Shown one piece after another: positions 1 through 8,006 of a DNA stretch of 20,000 nucleotides. The DNA is from Candidatus Latescibacterota bacterium (lineage in GTDB: Bacteria; Latescibacterota; UBA2968; UBA8231), in assembly GCA_022826515.1 (NCBI GenBank), contig JAJDUT010000078.1:1-20000 (forward strand), in the 5' to 3' direction. The notes below the pieces were generated by a model. It was given only the letters and a program-made list of their open reading frames with translations. It was not told the origin of the DNA and did no database searches. Each line of letters begins with the position of its first letter. Within the stretch, counting starts at the first letter, position 1. The position numbers were made by a program, and so were the translations under genes.

Positions 1-1
1 G

Positions 2-2113
2 GCCTTTGCGGGCATGGGATTGGCGGCGTATGTCTGGCCCGCGCTCTTGTTGCTGTGGGGTTGGAATAGGGTGCGTTGCCAGCCGGTGGCTCTTGCAGTG
101 CAGCGCAGTGTGGGCCTTTTGCTCATGGCCGTCTTCATCAGCATCGCCACTGGTCTGCCCGACTATTCGCCGCACACGGCCTATGCGCTGGGTGGTGTGC
201 TGGGAACCCAGATCAGTTTGGATTTCCTCATACCGTATCTAGGGAGACTAGGGGCGGCGGTTTTGCTGGGCGCGCTCTTTGTGGTTGCGGTGATTTTGAC
301 CCCCGGTCTGAACTGGCGGCTGTTGGCGTGGCTGGGCGGTGGTTTGGCAGTGGTTTGGCGGTTGCTTGGGCGGTGGCTCGGGCGTTTGCGGAGGCACAAG
401 AGCAAAGCCACAAAAAGGAAACGGGACGAAACCGCCAGGGTGCGAGAAACGCGGTCCGAGATTGGCCCGCAGGCTCGGGTCGAGGATGCAGCCCCTTGGA
501 CGCCAATGGTTGAAGAGGTTGACGCAGTGGAGCCTCGGGTGCAGGAACCAGCGCGCGTTGAGCGGCGCGAGCGCAAAAAGAAGAAGGAACCGGCGGTTGC
601 AGACGCAGCTATACCAGAGCTAGCGCCCAAAAAAGAGAAGGCCGAACCAGTCCGAAGGCCCGCTGGGGGTCGTTACAAGATCCCTAGTCCTGCGTTGCTA
701 GACGAAATCCCGGCCAGCCGCAGCCACGTCTCCAAGGAGATTTTGGTGGAAAACGCCAAGCTGCTGGAGGGTGCGTTGGACAACTTCGACGTGACCGGCA
801 AGGTCGTAGAAGTGAGTCCTGGGCCGGTGGTGACGCGCTACGAGGTAGAGCCGGCCCCTGGGGTCAAAGTCGGTCGCATTGCCGCGCTTTCGGACGATCT
901 GGCGCGCGTGATGAGCGCCAAAGGCATTCGCATTCAAGCGCCGGTGCCGGGCAAATCCGTGGTGGGGGTGGAGATTGCCAATCAGGAGCGAGAGACCGTT
1001 TACTTGCGCGAGATCATCGAAGACGAAGTATTCAGCCGGTCGGATTCCAAGCTGGTCATGGCGCTGGGCAAGACTATTTCGGGCGAGCCGTGCGCCGCGG
1101 ATTTGGCCAAAATGCCTCATCTATTGGTCGCCGGTGCCACCGGAGCTGGCAAGAGCGTGTGCCTGAACAGCCTAATTTGCAGCATCCTCCTCAAGGCCAC
1201 GCCGGACGAAGTGCGCTTTATCATGGTCGATCCCAAGGTAGTTGAATTGACGATGTACAACGATATACCGCACTTGCTGGTGCCGGTTATCACCGAGCCG
1301 AAAAGAGCCGCCGAGGCCCTGAAGTGGGCGGTAGCCGAAATGGAAGCTCGCTACCAGAAGCTGGCCAAGCTGGGGGTGCGCAATCTGTCCGACTACAACG
1401 CCAAGCTGGCGAGCGTCCAAGCCGAGGCTGCCGAAGACGGCGTTGAGCCTGACAAGCCGCTGGCGTACATCGTGATAGTAATCGACGAATTTGCCGATTT
1501 GATGATGACGGCCCCCGCTGAGGTGGAGACCGCGCTGATGGGTTTAGCGCAGAAGTCGCGCGCCGTGGGCATTCACATCATTTTGGCGACCCAGCGGCCT
1601 TCGGTGAACGTGATTACCGGGGTAATCAAGGCCAACTTTCCGTCGCGCATTGCCTTCCAAGTGGCGTCAAAGACGGACTCGCGCACGATTCTCGATCTCA
1701 ACGGGGCCGAGCGGCTGTTGGGGATGGGTGATATGCTTTTTCTGCCGAGCGGCCAAGGCGAGCCGCTCCGCGTCCACGGAGCCTTTATTTCTGGCGAGGA
1801 AACCGAGCGCTTGGTCGCGGCATTAAAAGAGAGCCAGTACGAGGCCGAGGAAGTTGCGGTGTTTTCCGAGCAGCCGGATATTAACGCGGCTGCCGATGCG
1901 CGCGACGACCTTTTCGACGATGCCGTGCGCTTAGTCTGCGAACACCAGCAGGCCTCCACATCGTTTTTGCAGCGGCGCTTGAAAGTGGGTTATTCCCGCG
2001 CCGCGCGGTTGATGGACGAGCTAGAGGCCGCTGGTATCGTCGGGCCGATCGTTGGGGCAAAGCCGCGCGAGATTCTCGTCGAGAGCGCGGAAGAGGAGGA
2101 CGCGGAAGAATGA
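2..2113 (+). CDS. ftsK: DNA translocase FtsK/SpoIIIE, 5' end missing
   Basis: FtsK is a hexameric, membrane-anchored ATPase that pumps DNA at the division septum and helps resolve chromosome dimers. The frame is open to the left edge, and the first visible residues (AFAGMGLAAYVWPALLLL) resemble the second membrane helix of the family. The ATG at 14 is therefore probably internal and the true start lies outside the window. Numbering from that ATG, hydrophobic segments fill roughly residues 1-120, a charged Lys/Glu/Arg-rich linker runs to about 225, and the motor follows. Walker A is GATGAGKS near residue 374 (about 1133-1156) and Walker B is VIVIDEFADLM (about 1465-1500). A C-terminal winged-helix gamma domain, the DNA-orienting module, spans about 1890-2090. 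The stop overlaps the lolA start as ATGA. An ftsK-lolA neighbourhood is also common in proteobacteria. Identity is very secure. Confidence 0.96.
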   Translation, partial: AFAGMGLAAYVWPALLLLWGWNRVRCQPVALAVQRSVGLLLMAVFISIATGLPDYSPHTAYALGGVLGTQISLDFLIPYLGRLGAAVLLGALFVVAVILTPGLNWRLLAWLGGGLAVVWRLLGRWLGRLRRHKSKATKRKRDETARVRETRSEIGPQARVEDAAPWTPMVEEVDAVEPRVQEPARVERRERKKKKEPAVADAAIPELAPKKEKAEPVRRPAGGRYKIPSPALLDEIPASRSHVSKEILVENAKLLEGALDNFDVTGKVVEVSPGPVVTRYEVEPAPGVKVGRIAALSDDLARVMSAKGIRIQAPVPGKSVVGVEIANQERETVYLREIIEDEVFSRSDSKLVMALGKTISGEPCAADLAKMPHLLVAGATGAGKSVCLNSLICSILLKATPDEVRFIMVDPKVVELTMYNDIPHLLVPVITEPKRAAEALKWAVAEMEARYQKLAKLGVRNLSDYNAKLASVQAEAAEDGVEPDKPLAYIVIVIDEFADLMMTAPAEVETALMGLAQKSRAVGIHIILATQRPSVNVITGVIKANFPSRIAFQVASKTDSRTILDLNGAERLLGMGDMLFLPSGQGEPLRVHGAFISGEETERLVAALKESQYEAEEVAVFSEQPDINAAADARDDLFDDAVRLVCEHQQASTSFLQRRLKVGYSRAARLMDELEAAGIVGPIVGAKPREILVESAEEEDAEE

Positions 2114-2754
2114 GACTGTGGTTGTGGGTTGTGCTCTGTGTGGGCTTGGCTGCGAGCACGGCTTTTGGACAGAGCGGTGAAGAAATCATCGCTAGGGTGC
2201 AAAAGCGCCTCGCTAGCTACAAGACGTTTTCAGCCCGCTTTGAAAAGCAGTTCTACTGGGCCGTGCTGGACAAGTACCGCAGCCGCGAGGGCCGGATCTA
2301 TTTGCGCCGCCCGAACCGCTTTCGCATCGAACTGGAAGGCGGCGATGTGGTGGTGGCCGATGGCAAGGCCGTCTGGTCGTATGTCGTGCACAACGGCCAA
2401 GTGGTGATCAGCCCCTACGAAGCGGAAATAAAGACCCCGTGGGAAGTATTTTTCGACTATACCGAGCGCTATGTGCCCATTGCGGTGGAGGAAAGCGCGT
2501 TGGGGGGACGGCCCTGCTATTTGCTGATCATGGCACCGGAAAACAAAGCCTCTGTGGTCGAACAGATGCGGGTTTGGGTGGATCCTAGGGGGTGGCTTCT
2601 GCTGCAAGTTGAGCAGCGCGAGGCCAACGGCAATCGCACGGCGTACGTGCTTAGGGATCACCGCGCCAATAGGAGGATAGCCGACGAGATCTTTTCTTTT
2701 GAGGTGCCAGAAGGGGTGGAGGTGCTGGACACGAGGGAACCCCCTGTTGAGTAA
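2110..2754 (+). CDS. lolA: Outer-membrane lipoprotein carrier protein LolA
   Basis: LolA is the periplasmic chaperone that takes lipoproteins released by the LolCDE transporter and ferries them across the periplasm. The 214-residue product starts with a clear Sec signal peptide: basic Arg2, a hydrophobic core, and a likely cut after AFG at residue 20. There is no lipobox cysteine, so the mature protein is soluble. The body has the LolA pattern, including a KTFSARFEKQF-type first strand, the RRPNRFRIE strand and a VADGKAVW turn. Length matches the family (about 200-220). Its ATG overlaps the ftsK stop, suggesting translational coupling. The rest of the Lol pathway (lolC/E, lolD) lies 3.3 kb downstream in the same gene run. 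No LolB is seen, which is usual outside beta- and gammaproteobacteria. Confidence 0.9.
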   Translation: MRLWLWVVLCVGLAASTAFGQSGEEIIARVQKRLASYKTFSARFEKQFYWAVLDKYRSREGRIYLRRPNRFRIELEGGDVVVADGKAVWSYVVHNGQVVISPYEAEIKTPWEVFFDYTERYVPIAVEESALGGRPCYLLIMAPENKASVVEQMRVWVDPRGWLLLQVEQREANGNRTAYVLRDHRANRRIADEIFSFEVPEGVEVLDTREPPVE

Positions 2755-4423
2755 GGGGGTGTGGTGGTGGGCGGCTCTGCTGATGCACGTGGGAGCCTTG
2801 GCGGTTGCAGCGGATCAGAGTATCTGGATTCTGTTGCGCGACAAAACGGATGCCGAGGGGCGGCGCATCGCTTGGGTGGATTTGGGGGCTGGTCATACGG
2901 ACGCGGAGCTGGACCTGCCCGTCAGCCGACGCTATATCGAGCGGCTGCGGGAGATGGGGGTGGCGGTGCGCTTCTTCTCGCGTTGGCTCAACGCAGTCAG
3001 TGCGCAGGTCTCGCCCGAGGTACAGCGCCGAGTGCAGGCCGCGGACTTTGTCGTTGCAACGCGGCCCGTGCAGCGCTTGCAGCGGCCCAGTCCATCGCCG
3101 CCCGCGCTGTTTGCCAGCCCCAAGTTGCTGCAAAGCCGCTATGGCCTCGCCTTTGAGCAGTTGGCCCAAATCGCCGTTCCCCCCCTACACGACCAGGGTC
3201 TTACGGGTGTTGGGGTGCGCGTGGCCTTGCTCGACAATGGTTTCCACTACGCCGAACACGCGGCCTTCGCCTCCATTCGCGTGGTGGCTCAGCGCGACTT
3301 TGTCAATGACGACGAGATCGTCAGCGATGAAGCCGATCAACCCGTCACGGGCGACGAAAGGAGCGGCAGCCAAAACTTGCACGGTGCGCAAGTACTTTCC
3401 CTGCTGGCAGGCTATCAGCCCGATCACTTTGTCGGCGTGGCACCCGACGCTGAGTACATCTTGGCTAAGACCGAACTAGACGACACCTTGCCCGAAATGC
3501 CCTCGGAGGAGGACCGCTGGGTCGCCGGTTTGGAATGGGCCGACAGCTTGGGAGCGCAGGTGGTTAACAGCTCGTTGGGCTACAATCGGTGGGACGACGG
3601 CACGGGTTACTCGCCAGCGGATCTGGACGGAGAAACCGCGCTGACGAGCGTGGCGGCGGCGCTGGCAGTGCGGCGCGGCATCGCGGTGGTGGTGTCCGCG
3701 GGCAATGAGGCCAACGGGGATTGGCACTACATAACGATGCCGGCGGACGCCGATGGCGCGATTGCGGTGGGAGCGGTAGATGTGCCCGGCAGCGGCGAGC
3801 GCACGCCGCAGATTGCCTCCTTTAGCTCGCGGGGGCCGACGGCCGATGGCCGCATCAAGCCGGATGTAGTCGCGCCCGGCAGCGGCGTGGTGGTCGCAGA
3901 TCTGCGGCGTGGTGGCTATGTGCGCAGGGGCGGCACTTCCTTTGCGGCACCCTTGGTGAGTGGGGTTTGCGCCCTATTGTTGCAAAAAAATCCCGAATGG
4001 ACGCCGGACCAAGTGCTGGAGGCTTTGCGCTCGACCGCGCTGGACTTGGGGGTGGCCGGTCCCGATACGGTGTATGGTTGGGGTCAGATAAACGCATTGG
4101 CGGCCAGTGGCCTCGACGAGGTGCCGCCGGAGGAGGACCGCCTGTTGGCACCTTTTCCCAATCCAGCGCGGGACGGGGTGGTGCATTTCCCAGTGCAGCT
4201 AGCCGAGCGCGGCCTCGTCGAGTTGAGCGTTTTTGACCTAGCGGGCCGATTGGTTTTCACCGCCGAGCCTCCTTGGGACCTGTGGCCGGGGAGCCACGAC
4301 CGGCCGGGCCGCGCCCCGCGCTGGACGCCGGGCCGGGCCGTGGCCAATGGGATATACTTCTATCAACTACGGTTACCTAGCCGCAGCTACTTGGGCAAAA
4401 TTGCCCTTGTGCGCGCCCCTTGA
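2747..4423 (+). CDS. Secreted subtilisin-like serine protease (S8) with C-terminal FlgD/T9SS-type sorting domain
   Basis: This 558-residue protein is predicted to be exported and to cut proteins by a Ser-His-Asp triad. I chose the TTG at 2747, inside the end of lolA, because GAGGGA at 2733-2738 sits 8 nt upstream and the frame then opens with a signal peptide (MSKGVWWWAALLMHVGALAVAA). GTG at 2759 is the alternative. Residues about 25-110 look like an I9-type propeptide (LNAVSAQV segment). Visible catalytic residues are Asp163 (ALLDNG), His212 (LHGAQV), oxyanion Asn320 (SAGNEAN) and Ser398 (GGTSFAAP). From PFPNPARDG at residue 469 to the end there is a beta-rich domain (VFDLAGRLV, NGIYFYQL, GKIALVR). 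This domain is typical of type IX/Por secretion or FlgD-like C-termini of FCB-type bacteria. Substrate is unknown. Its place between lolA and an envelope protein suggests an envelope role, but that is inference. Confidence 0.9.
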   Translation: MSKGVWWWAALLMHVGALAVAADQSIWILLRDKTDAEGRRIAWVDLGAGHTDAELDLPVSRRYIERLREMGVAVRFFSRWLNAVSAQVSPEVQRRVQAADFVVATRPVQRLQRPSPSPPALFASPKLLQSRYGLAFEQLAQIAVPPLHDQGLTGVGVRVALLDNGFHYAEHAAFASIRVVAQRDFVNDDEIVSDEADQPVTGDERSGSQNLHGAQVLSLLAGYQPDHFVGVAPDAEYILAKTELDDTLPEMPSEEDRWVAGLEWADSLGAQVVNSSLGYNRWDDGTGYSPADLDGETALTSVAAALAVRRGIAVVVSAGNEANGDWHYITMPADADGAIAVGAVDVPGSGERTPQIASFSSRGPTADGRIKPDVVAPGSGVVVADLRRGGYVRRGGTSFAAPLVSGVCALLLQKNPEWTPDQVLEALRSTALDLGVAGPDTVYGWGQINALAASGLDEVPPEEDRLLAPFPNPARDGVVHFPVQLAERGLVELSVFDLAGRLVFTAEPPWDLWPGSHDRPGRAPRWTPGRAVANGIYFYQLRLPSRSYLGKIALVRAP

Positions 4424-4430
4424 GGAAGTC

Positions 4431-4958
4431 ATGGTAATCAAAGCAAGCGAGCGCAAGAAGCAGTTGAACAAACGCCTGCGGCTGCTCAATCGCCTCGTCT
4501 TGGGCGGCTTGGCCCTCTTTGTGCCGATCTACATTGGGGTGAGTCTGACGGGCGGATCGGCGGACAAGCTGGAAAACCTGACTAACCTGTTCGCCAACAT
4601 CAACAACCAAGTTGCCCTGACGGTACCCCCGGATGGGGTGAGCTACATGTACTTTTTTCGCGGTCCGCCTGACGAGGGCCACAAGTTCGTGCTCATCGAT
4701 GTGCGGTTGCAGGTAAATTTGCAGCTTGCGTGGGCGATTGTGCCGAAGTGTTTTCAGCTCGTTGACGATGGTGGGCGGCGCTATTACCCGCTGTCGCGCT
4801 CGCCGTTTTTTATTGAGCACACCGACCAGCTCAAGGGGACCAAGGGCGAGGTGTACGAGGGGCAGCTACTTTTTGAAATACCCGCTGAACGCAAGCACGA
4901 AAGCCTCCTTTTTGATCGCTACTACGAAACCGAGGAAGACGAAAATGGCCACGATTGA
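4431..4958 (+). CDS. Membrane-anchored protein with DUF4352-like extracytoplasmic domain
   Basis: This is a 175-residue protein of unknown function. The ATG at 4431 is chosen over an upstream in-frame ATG at 4347, because the upstream stretch lies inside the protease gene and GAGGAAG at 4422-4428 is a good ribosome binding site for 4431. The N-terminus is strongly basic (KASERKKQLNKRLRLLNR). It is followed by one hydrophobic helix at about residues 22-40, so a single anchor with the C-terminal part outside the cytoplasm is likely. The remainder reads like a DUF4352-type immunoglobulin-fold domain: a strand HKFVLIDVRLQV, then a FQLVDDGGRRYYPL hairpin, and near the end GQLLFEIPAERKHESLLF. The gene starts 7 nt after the protease stop and overlaps prfB by 14 nt. 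The fold assignment is by pattern only. Confidence 0.7.
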   Translation: MVIKASERKKQLNKRLRLLNRLVLGGLALFVPIYIGVSLTGGSADKLENLTNLFANINNQVALTVPPDGVSYMYFFRGPPDEGHKFVLIDVRLQVNLQLAWAIVPKCFQLVDDGGRRYYPLSRSPFFIEHTDQLKGTKGEVYEGQLLFEIPAERKHESLLFDRYYETEEDENGHD

Positions 4959-6040
4959 GGAACAGTTGACAAGTGGGCGGCAGCAGCTAGAGCGGCTGCG
5001 AGGGTATCTTTGACATAAGTGGTAAGAAGCAAGAGTTGGCCGCGCTGGAAAAGCGCATGTCGGCCGCGGACTTTTGGAGCGACCGGCGGCAGGCCGAATC
5101 CGTCGGCAAGACAGCGCGCGTCCTCAAGGACATCATTGCGGATTGGGAGACCTTGGATGCGCAGTTGGAGGACTTGGACCAACTGCGGCAGATGGCGGTA
5201 GAAGAGGACGATGCAGAGGCGCTGGCCGAGGTCGAGGCCGAGGTCGAATGCGCCATGCAGGGCATTGGCGAATTGGAGTTTCGCACCATGCTCAGCGACG
5301 AGGCCGACCCCAAGAACGCGATTCTCGTCATTCACTCGGGAGCAGGGGGCACAGACGCCGCCGAATGGGCGTCGATGTTGATGCGCCTGTACACGCGCTG
5401 GACCGAGCGCCACGGCATGGAATGTACAGTCGTGGATTTGCAGCAGGCCGAGGAAGCCGGCATCAAGGGCGCAACCATTGAGGTTAAAGGAGATTATGCG
5501 TATGGCTACCTCAAGGCCGAGGCTGGCGTCCATCGCTTGGTGCGACTCTCGCCGTTTGACACGAGTCGCCGTCGGCACACTTCGTTTGCTTCGGTCTTTG
5601 TCTATCCAGAAGTCGAAGACGATATCGAGGTGGATATCAACGACGAGGACGTGAAGGTCGAAACCTACCGCTCCGGCGGCGCGGGCGGTCAACACGTGAA
5701 CAAGACCGCCTCGGCCGTGCGGCTGACGCATCTGCCCACCGGCATTGTCGTCCAGTGCCAAAACGAACGCTCGCAGTTCAAGAACAAAGCCACTGCATTT
5801 AAGGTGCTCAAGGCGCGCCTGTACCAGCACCTCAAGGACGAACAGAAGCAGAAACAGCTCGCGGTGGAGAGCACCAAGAAGAGCATTGACTTTGGGTCGC
5901 AGATCCGCTCCTACGTGTTTCACCCATACACCATCGTCAAAGACCACCGCACCGCTTGCGAAACGGCCAATGTCCAAGCGGTAATGGACGGCGACATCGA
6001 CCGCTTCATCCGGGCCTATTTGACCGAGGGACAAGCGTGA
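4945..6040 (+). CDS. prfB: Peptide chain release factor 2 (expressed by programmed +1 frameshift)
   Basis: RF2 recognises UGA and UAA stop codons and triggers peptide release. The coding sequence is in two frames. Codons 1-22 start at ATG 4945 and end at an in-frame TGA (5011-5013). Skipping one base (T5011) joins them to the 342 codons from GAC 5012 onward, giving 364 residues, against 365 in E. coli. The joined sequence reads RGYL-DISGKKQEL, as expected for the family. The stop-recognition tripeptide SPF is at residues 202-204 and the catalytic GGQ at 247-249, with the flanking RRRHTSFASVFVYPE and GGQHVNKTASAVRL blocks well conserved. The start lies inside the preceding gene and the stop overlaps the lolC start. 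In many diderms lysS follows prfB. Here lolC does. Product levels should be autoregulated through UGA reading by RF2 itself. Confidence 0.97.
5000..5014 (+). promoter_or_regulatory. prfB +1 programmed frameshift site
   Basis: The site reads GAGGG-TAT-CTT-TGA-C. An internal Shine-Dalgarno-like GAGGG (5000-5004) lies 3 nt before the slippery CTT codon (5008-5010), which is followed by the in-frame UGA and C. E. coli has the same layout with AGGGGG as the stimulatory element. The peptidyl-tRNA slips from CUU to UUU so that GAC is read next. A second zero-frame stop (TAA, 5023-5025) backs up the UGA. The reading frame only makes full-length RF2 if this shift occurs, so the call is firm. Confidence 0.96.
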
Positions 6041-7302
6041 GCATTGCCCTGTTTGTCGCCGGTCGCTACCTGCGTTCCAAGCAACGCGAGGGCTTCTTTT
6101 CGGTCATCGCCTATATGGCCGTCGGTGGGGTGATCTTGGGGGTAGCGGCTTTGGTGATCATTCTCTCAGTGACCAATGGTTTTGCCGGTGAAGTCAAAAA
6201 CCGGCTGATCGGCATGAACGCCCATGTCAACATTCGCCGCTTCGATGGCGGCCCCATCGCGGATTGGGAGGGGCTGTTGCAGCAGGTGAAAGGCGCTGAC
6301 GGGGTCGTGGGCGCGGCGCCGGTCGTGGATTCCAAGGTCATTATTGCCTCGCAGCTCGATTTGGGCCGGGTCGATGGCATTCCCGTGTGGGGCGTTGATC
6401 CAGCGACCTTTCCTGCGGTTTCCGACCTGACCGAACACCTGCGCTACGCCGATCCAGAGGGGCACTTGCGCCTCGGCTTGCTCGCCGAGCTAAATAAGCG
6501 GGGGATTGTCCTTGGCGAGTACTTGGCGCGGCGCTTGCACGTGGGGCCGGGTTCTGAGGTGTTGCTAATGACGGTGCAGAATCTCGATGTGGAAGCAGCC
6601 GTGATGGATGGTTTCTCGCCGCGTCCGTGGTCCTTTTTCGTGACCGATCACTTTGAAAGCGGCATGTACCAGTACGATGACAACTATGCTTTTATTCACC
6701 TAGAAGACGCCCAGCGCATGCTCGAGTTGGGCGATGCGATTACCGATATACACATCCACGTCGCAGACATCTACCAAGCACCTGAGATCCGCGACCGCCT
6801 AGCCGAGGAGCTGGGCTATCCATATCAAGTGCGCGATTGGACTCAGCTTTTTCCCGAGTTCTTCCGCTGGATCGAGTTGGAAAAATGGGCGATCTTCCTC
6901 GCGCTGAGTCTCATCGTGCTGGTCGCTGCTTTTAACATCATGTCGATCCTAGTTATGTCGGTGCTGATCAAGACGCCCGAGATTGGCATCTTGCGGACGA
7001 TCGGTTGCACCATGGGCGAGATTTATCGCATCTTCATCTATCAGGGCTTGGTCATTGGTGGCATCGGAACCTTCTTGGGCTGCTTGATTGGTTTTGCGCT
7101 CTGTTTAGCCCAACAGCGCTTTGCGCTGATTTCCATTCCTGGAGACATGTACTTCATCAGTTCGTTGCCCGTGGATATGAGTGTCGTGGACTTTGTAATG
7201 GTGGCGGCTATTAGCATGGTCATTTGTTTGGCAACGTCGATTTATCCGGCGCGCAAGGCCGCTGGGTTGATGCCCGTAGAAGCCATTCGGTATATAATGT
7301 GA
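6037..7302 (+). CDS. lolC: Lipoprotein-releasing ABC transporter permease, LolC/LolE family
   Basis: This is the inner-membrane permease that extracts outer-membrane-destined lipoproteins and hands them to LolA, powered by LolD. I chose GTG 6037, which overlaps the prfB stop as GTGA, giving 421 residues beginning VSIALFVAGRYLRSKQREGFFS, the typical LolC/E N-terminus. A longer open frame from 5956 lies wholly inside prfB and has no homology-like features. The topology is the classic one: one N-terminal helix (about residues 20-49), a large periplasmic MacB-like domain, then three helices near 284-310, 332-360 and 384-405 (FtsX fold). The segment KTPEIGILRTIGCTMGEI is the conserved coupling region for the ATPase. 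Only one permease gene is present, so it may work as a homodimer or pair with a second gene elsewhere. The C-terminal Met codon and stop are part of a 10-bp tandem repeat. Confidence 0.93.
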   Translation: MSIALFVAGRYLRSKQREGFFSVIAYMAVGGVILGVAALVIILSVTNGFAGEVKNRLIGMNAHVNIRRFDGGPIADWEGLLQQVKGADGVVGAAPVVDSKVIIASQLDLGRVDGIPVWGVDPATFPAVSDLTEHLRYADPEGHLRLGLLAELNKRGIVLGEYLARRLHVGPGSEVLLMTVQNLDVEAAVMDGFSPRPWSFFVTDHFESGMYQYDDNYAFIHLEDAQRMLELGDAITDIHIHVADIYQAPEIRDRLAEELGYPYQVRDWTQLFPEFFRWIELEKWAIFLALSLIVLVAAFNIMSILVMSVLIKTPEIGILRTIGCTMGEIYRIFIYQGLVIGGIGTFLGCLIGFALCLAQQRFALISIPGDMYFISSLPVDMSVVDFVMVAAISMVICLATSIYPARKAAGLMPVEAIRYIM

Positions 7303-7316
7303 TATGATGTGATATG
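7297..7316 (+). repeat. Perfect 10-bp tandem duplication at the lolC/lolD junction
   Basis: The unit ATGTGATATG occurs twice, back to back. The first copy holds the last lolC codon and stop (ATG TGA). The second copy ends in the lolD start ATG (7314-7316). Two out-of-frame starts in the repeat (7304 and 7307) lead straight into TGA at 7310-7312. Removing one copy would leave a TGATATG junction like the one between clpC and bamA (12199-12205), so a small duplication of an originally tighter junction is plausible. Confidence 0.85.
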
Positions 7317-8006
7317 GTGAAACAAGCCGACATCATCCTTGAAGCGCGCGGGTTGTGCAAGGTGTTCAACACCGGCGGCGAGGGTTCGGAAGTACTCAAA
7401 GGCGTGGACTTAGCAGTGCGGGCAGGTGAGCTGGTAGCGGTCATGGGCGAATCTGGTGTTGGCAAGAGCACCTTGCTGCACCTGTTGGGTACGCTCGACC
7501 TGCCGACGGCTGGCCAATTGCAAATCGCTGGCACCGATGTGCTCGATCTCGGCGATCAGGCGCTATCGCGCTTTCGCAATCGGCATATTGGCTTCGTATT
7601 CCAATTTCACTACCTGCTGCCGGAATTTACTGCGCTGGAAAACGTCTTGCTGCCGGCGCGGGTCGCTGGCGTCGATCGCCGCCAGGAGGCCCTTGAGCTG
7701 ATGGATTCCGTCGGACTAGCGGACCGCTTGCACCACCGGCCTGGGGCGCTGTCGGGAGGCGAATGCCAGCGAGTGGCCATGGTGCGAGCGCTGGTCAACG
7801 AGCCGTTGGTCGTACTGGCCGACGAGCCGTCGGGTAATCTCGACGAGGCGACGAGTGCGTCGCTGCACCAACTGCTCGCCGAGTTGGCCCGAGAGCGCGG
7901 ACAGGCTTTTGTGGTGATGACCCACGACCGCACATTGGCCCAGAGCATGGATCGCCGGGGGCGCATAGAAGCGGGTGTGTTGCAGATGGAAGACGATGCG
8001 ACATGA
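7314..8006 (+). CDS. lolD: Lipoprotein-releasing system ATP-binding protein LolD
   Basis: This is the ABC-type ATPase that powers lipoprotein extraction by the LolC/E permease. It is 230 residues, normal for LolD. Walker A GESGVGKS is at residues 45-52, the signature LSGGECQR starts at 146, and Walker B ends in D170-E171 (VVLADEPSGNLD). The H-loop His is in VVMTHDRTLA. The Q-loop region (VFQFHYLLPEFTALENV) is the LolD/MacB subfamily type. No good ribosome binding site precedes ATG 7314, so translation probably depends on ribosomes finishing lolC 11 nt upstream. The stop overlaps the mcsA ATG as ATGA. Confidence 0.95.
   Translation: MVKQADIILEARGLCKVFNTGGEGSEVLKGVDLAVRAGELVAVMGESGVGKSTLLHLLGTLDLPTAGQLQIAGTDVLDLGDQALSRFRNRHIGFVFQFHYLLPEFTALENVLLPARVAGVDRRQEALELMDSVGLADRLHHRPGALSGGECQRVAMVRALVNEPLVVLADEPSGNLDEATSASLHQLLAELARERGQAFVVMTHDRTLAQSMDRRGRIEAGVLQMEDDAT

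Noticed and set aside
2699..2746. Start of the subtilase at ATG 2699
   Set aside because: It would put a Cys/Arg/Trp-rich stretch before a clean signal peptide and overlap lolA by 56 nt. TTG 2747 has a ribosome binding site and restores a normal signal peptide.
4347..4430. Start of the DUF4352-like protein at ATG 4347
   Set aside because: This region codes for the protease sorting domain. ATG 4431 has GAGGAAG immediately upstream.
4922..6034. Long (370-codon) antisense open frame opposite prfB
   Set aside because: It mirrors the codon pattern of prfB. The product has no recognisable domain and is low-complexity in Leu/His/Val. The + strand clearly encodes RF2.
5956..6036. N-terminal extension of lolC to an ATG at 5956
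   Set aside because: The extra 27 residues lie inside prfB and are unlike any LolC/E N-terminus. GTG 6037 overlaps the prfB stop and begins exactly where the family does.
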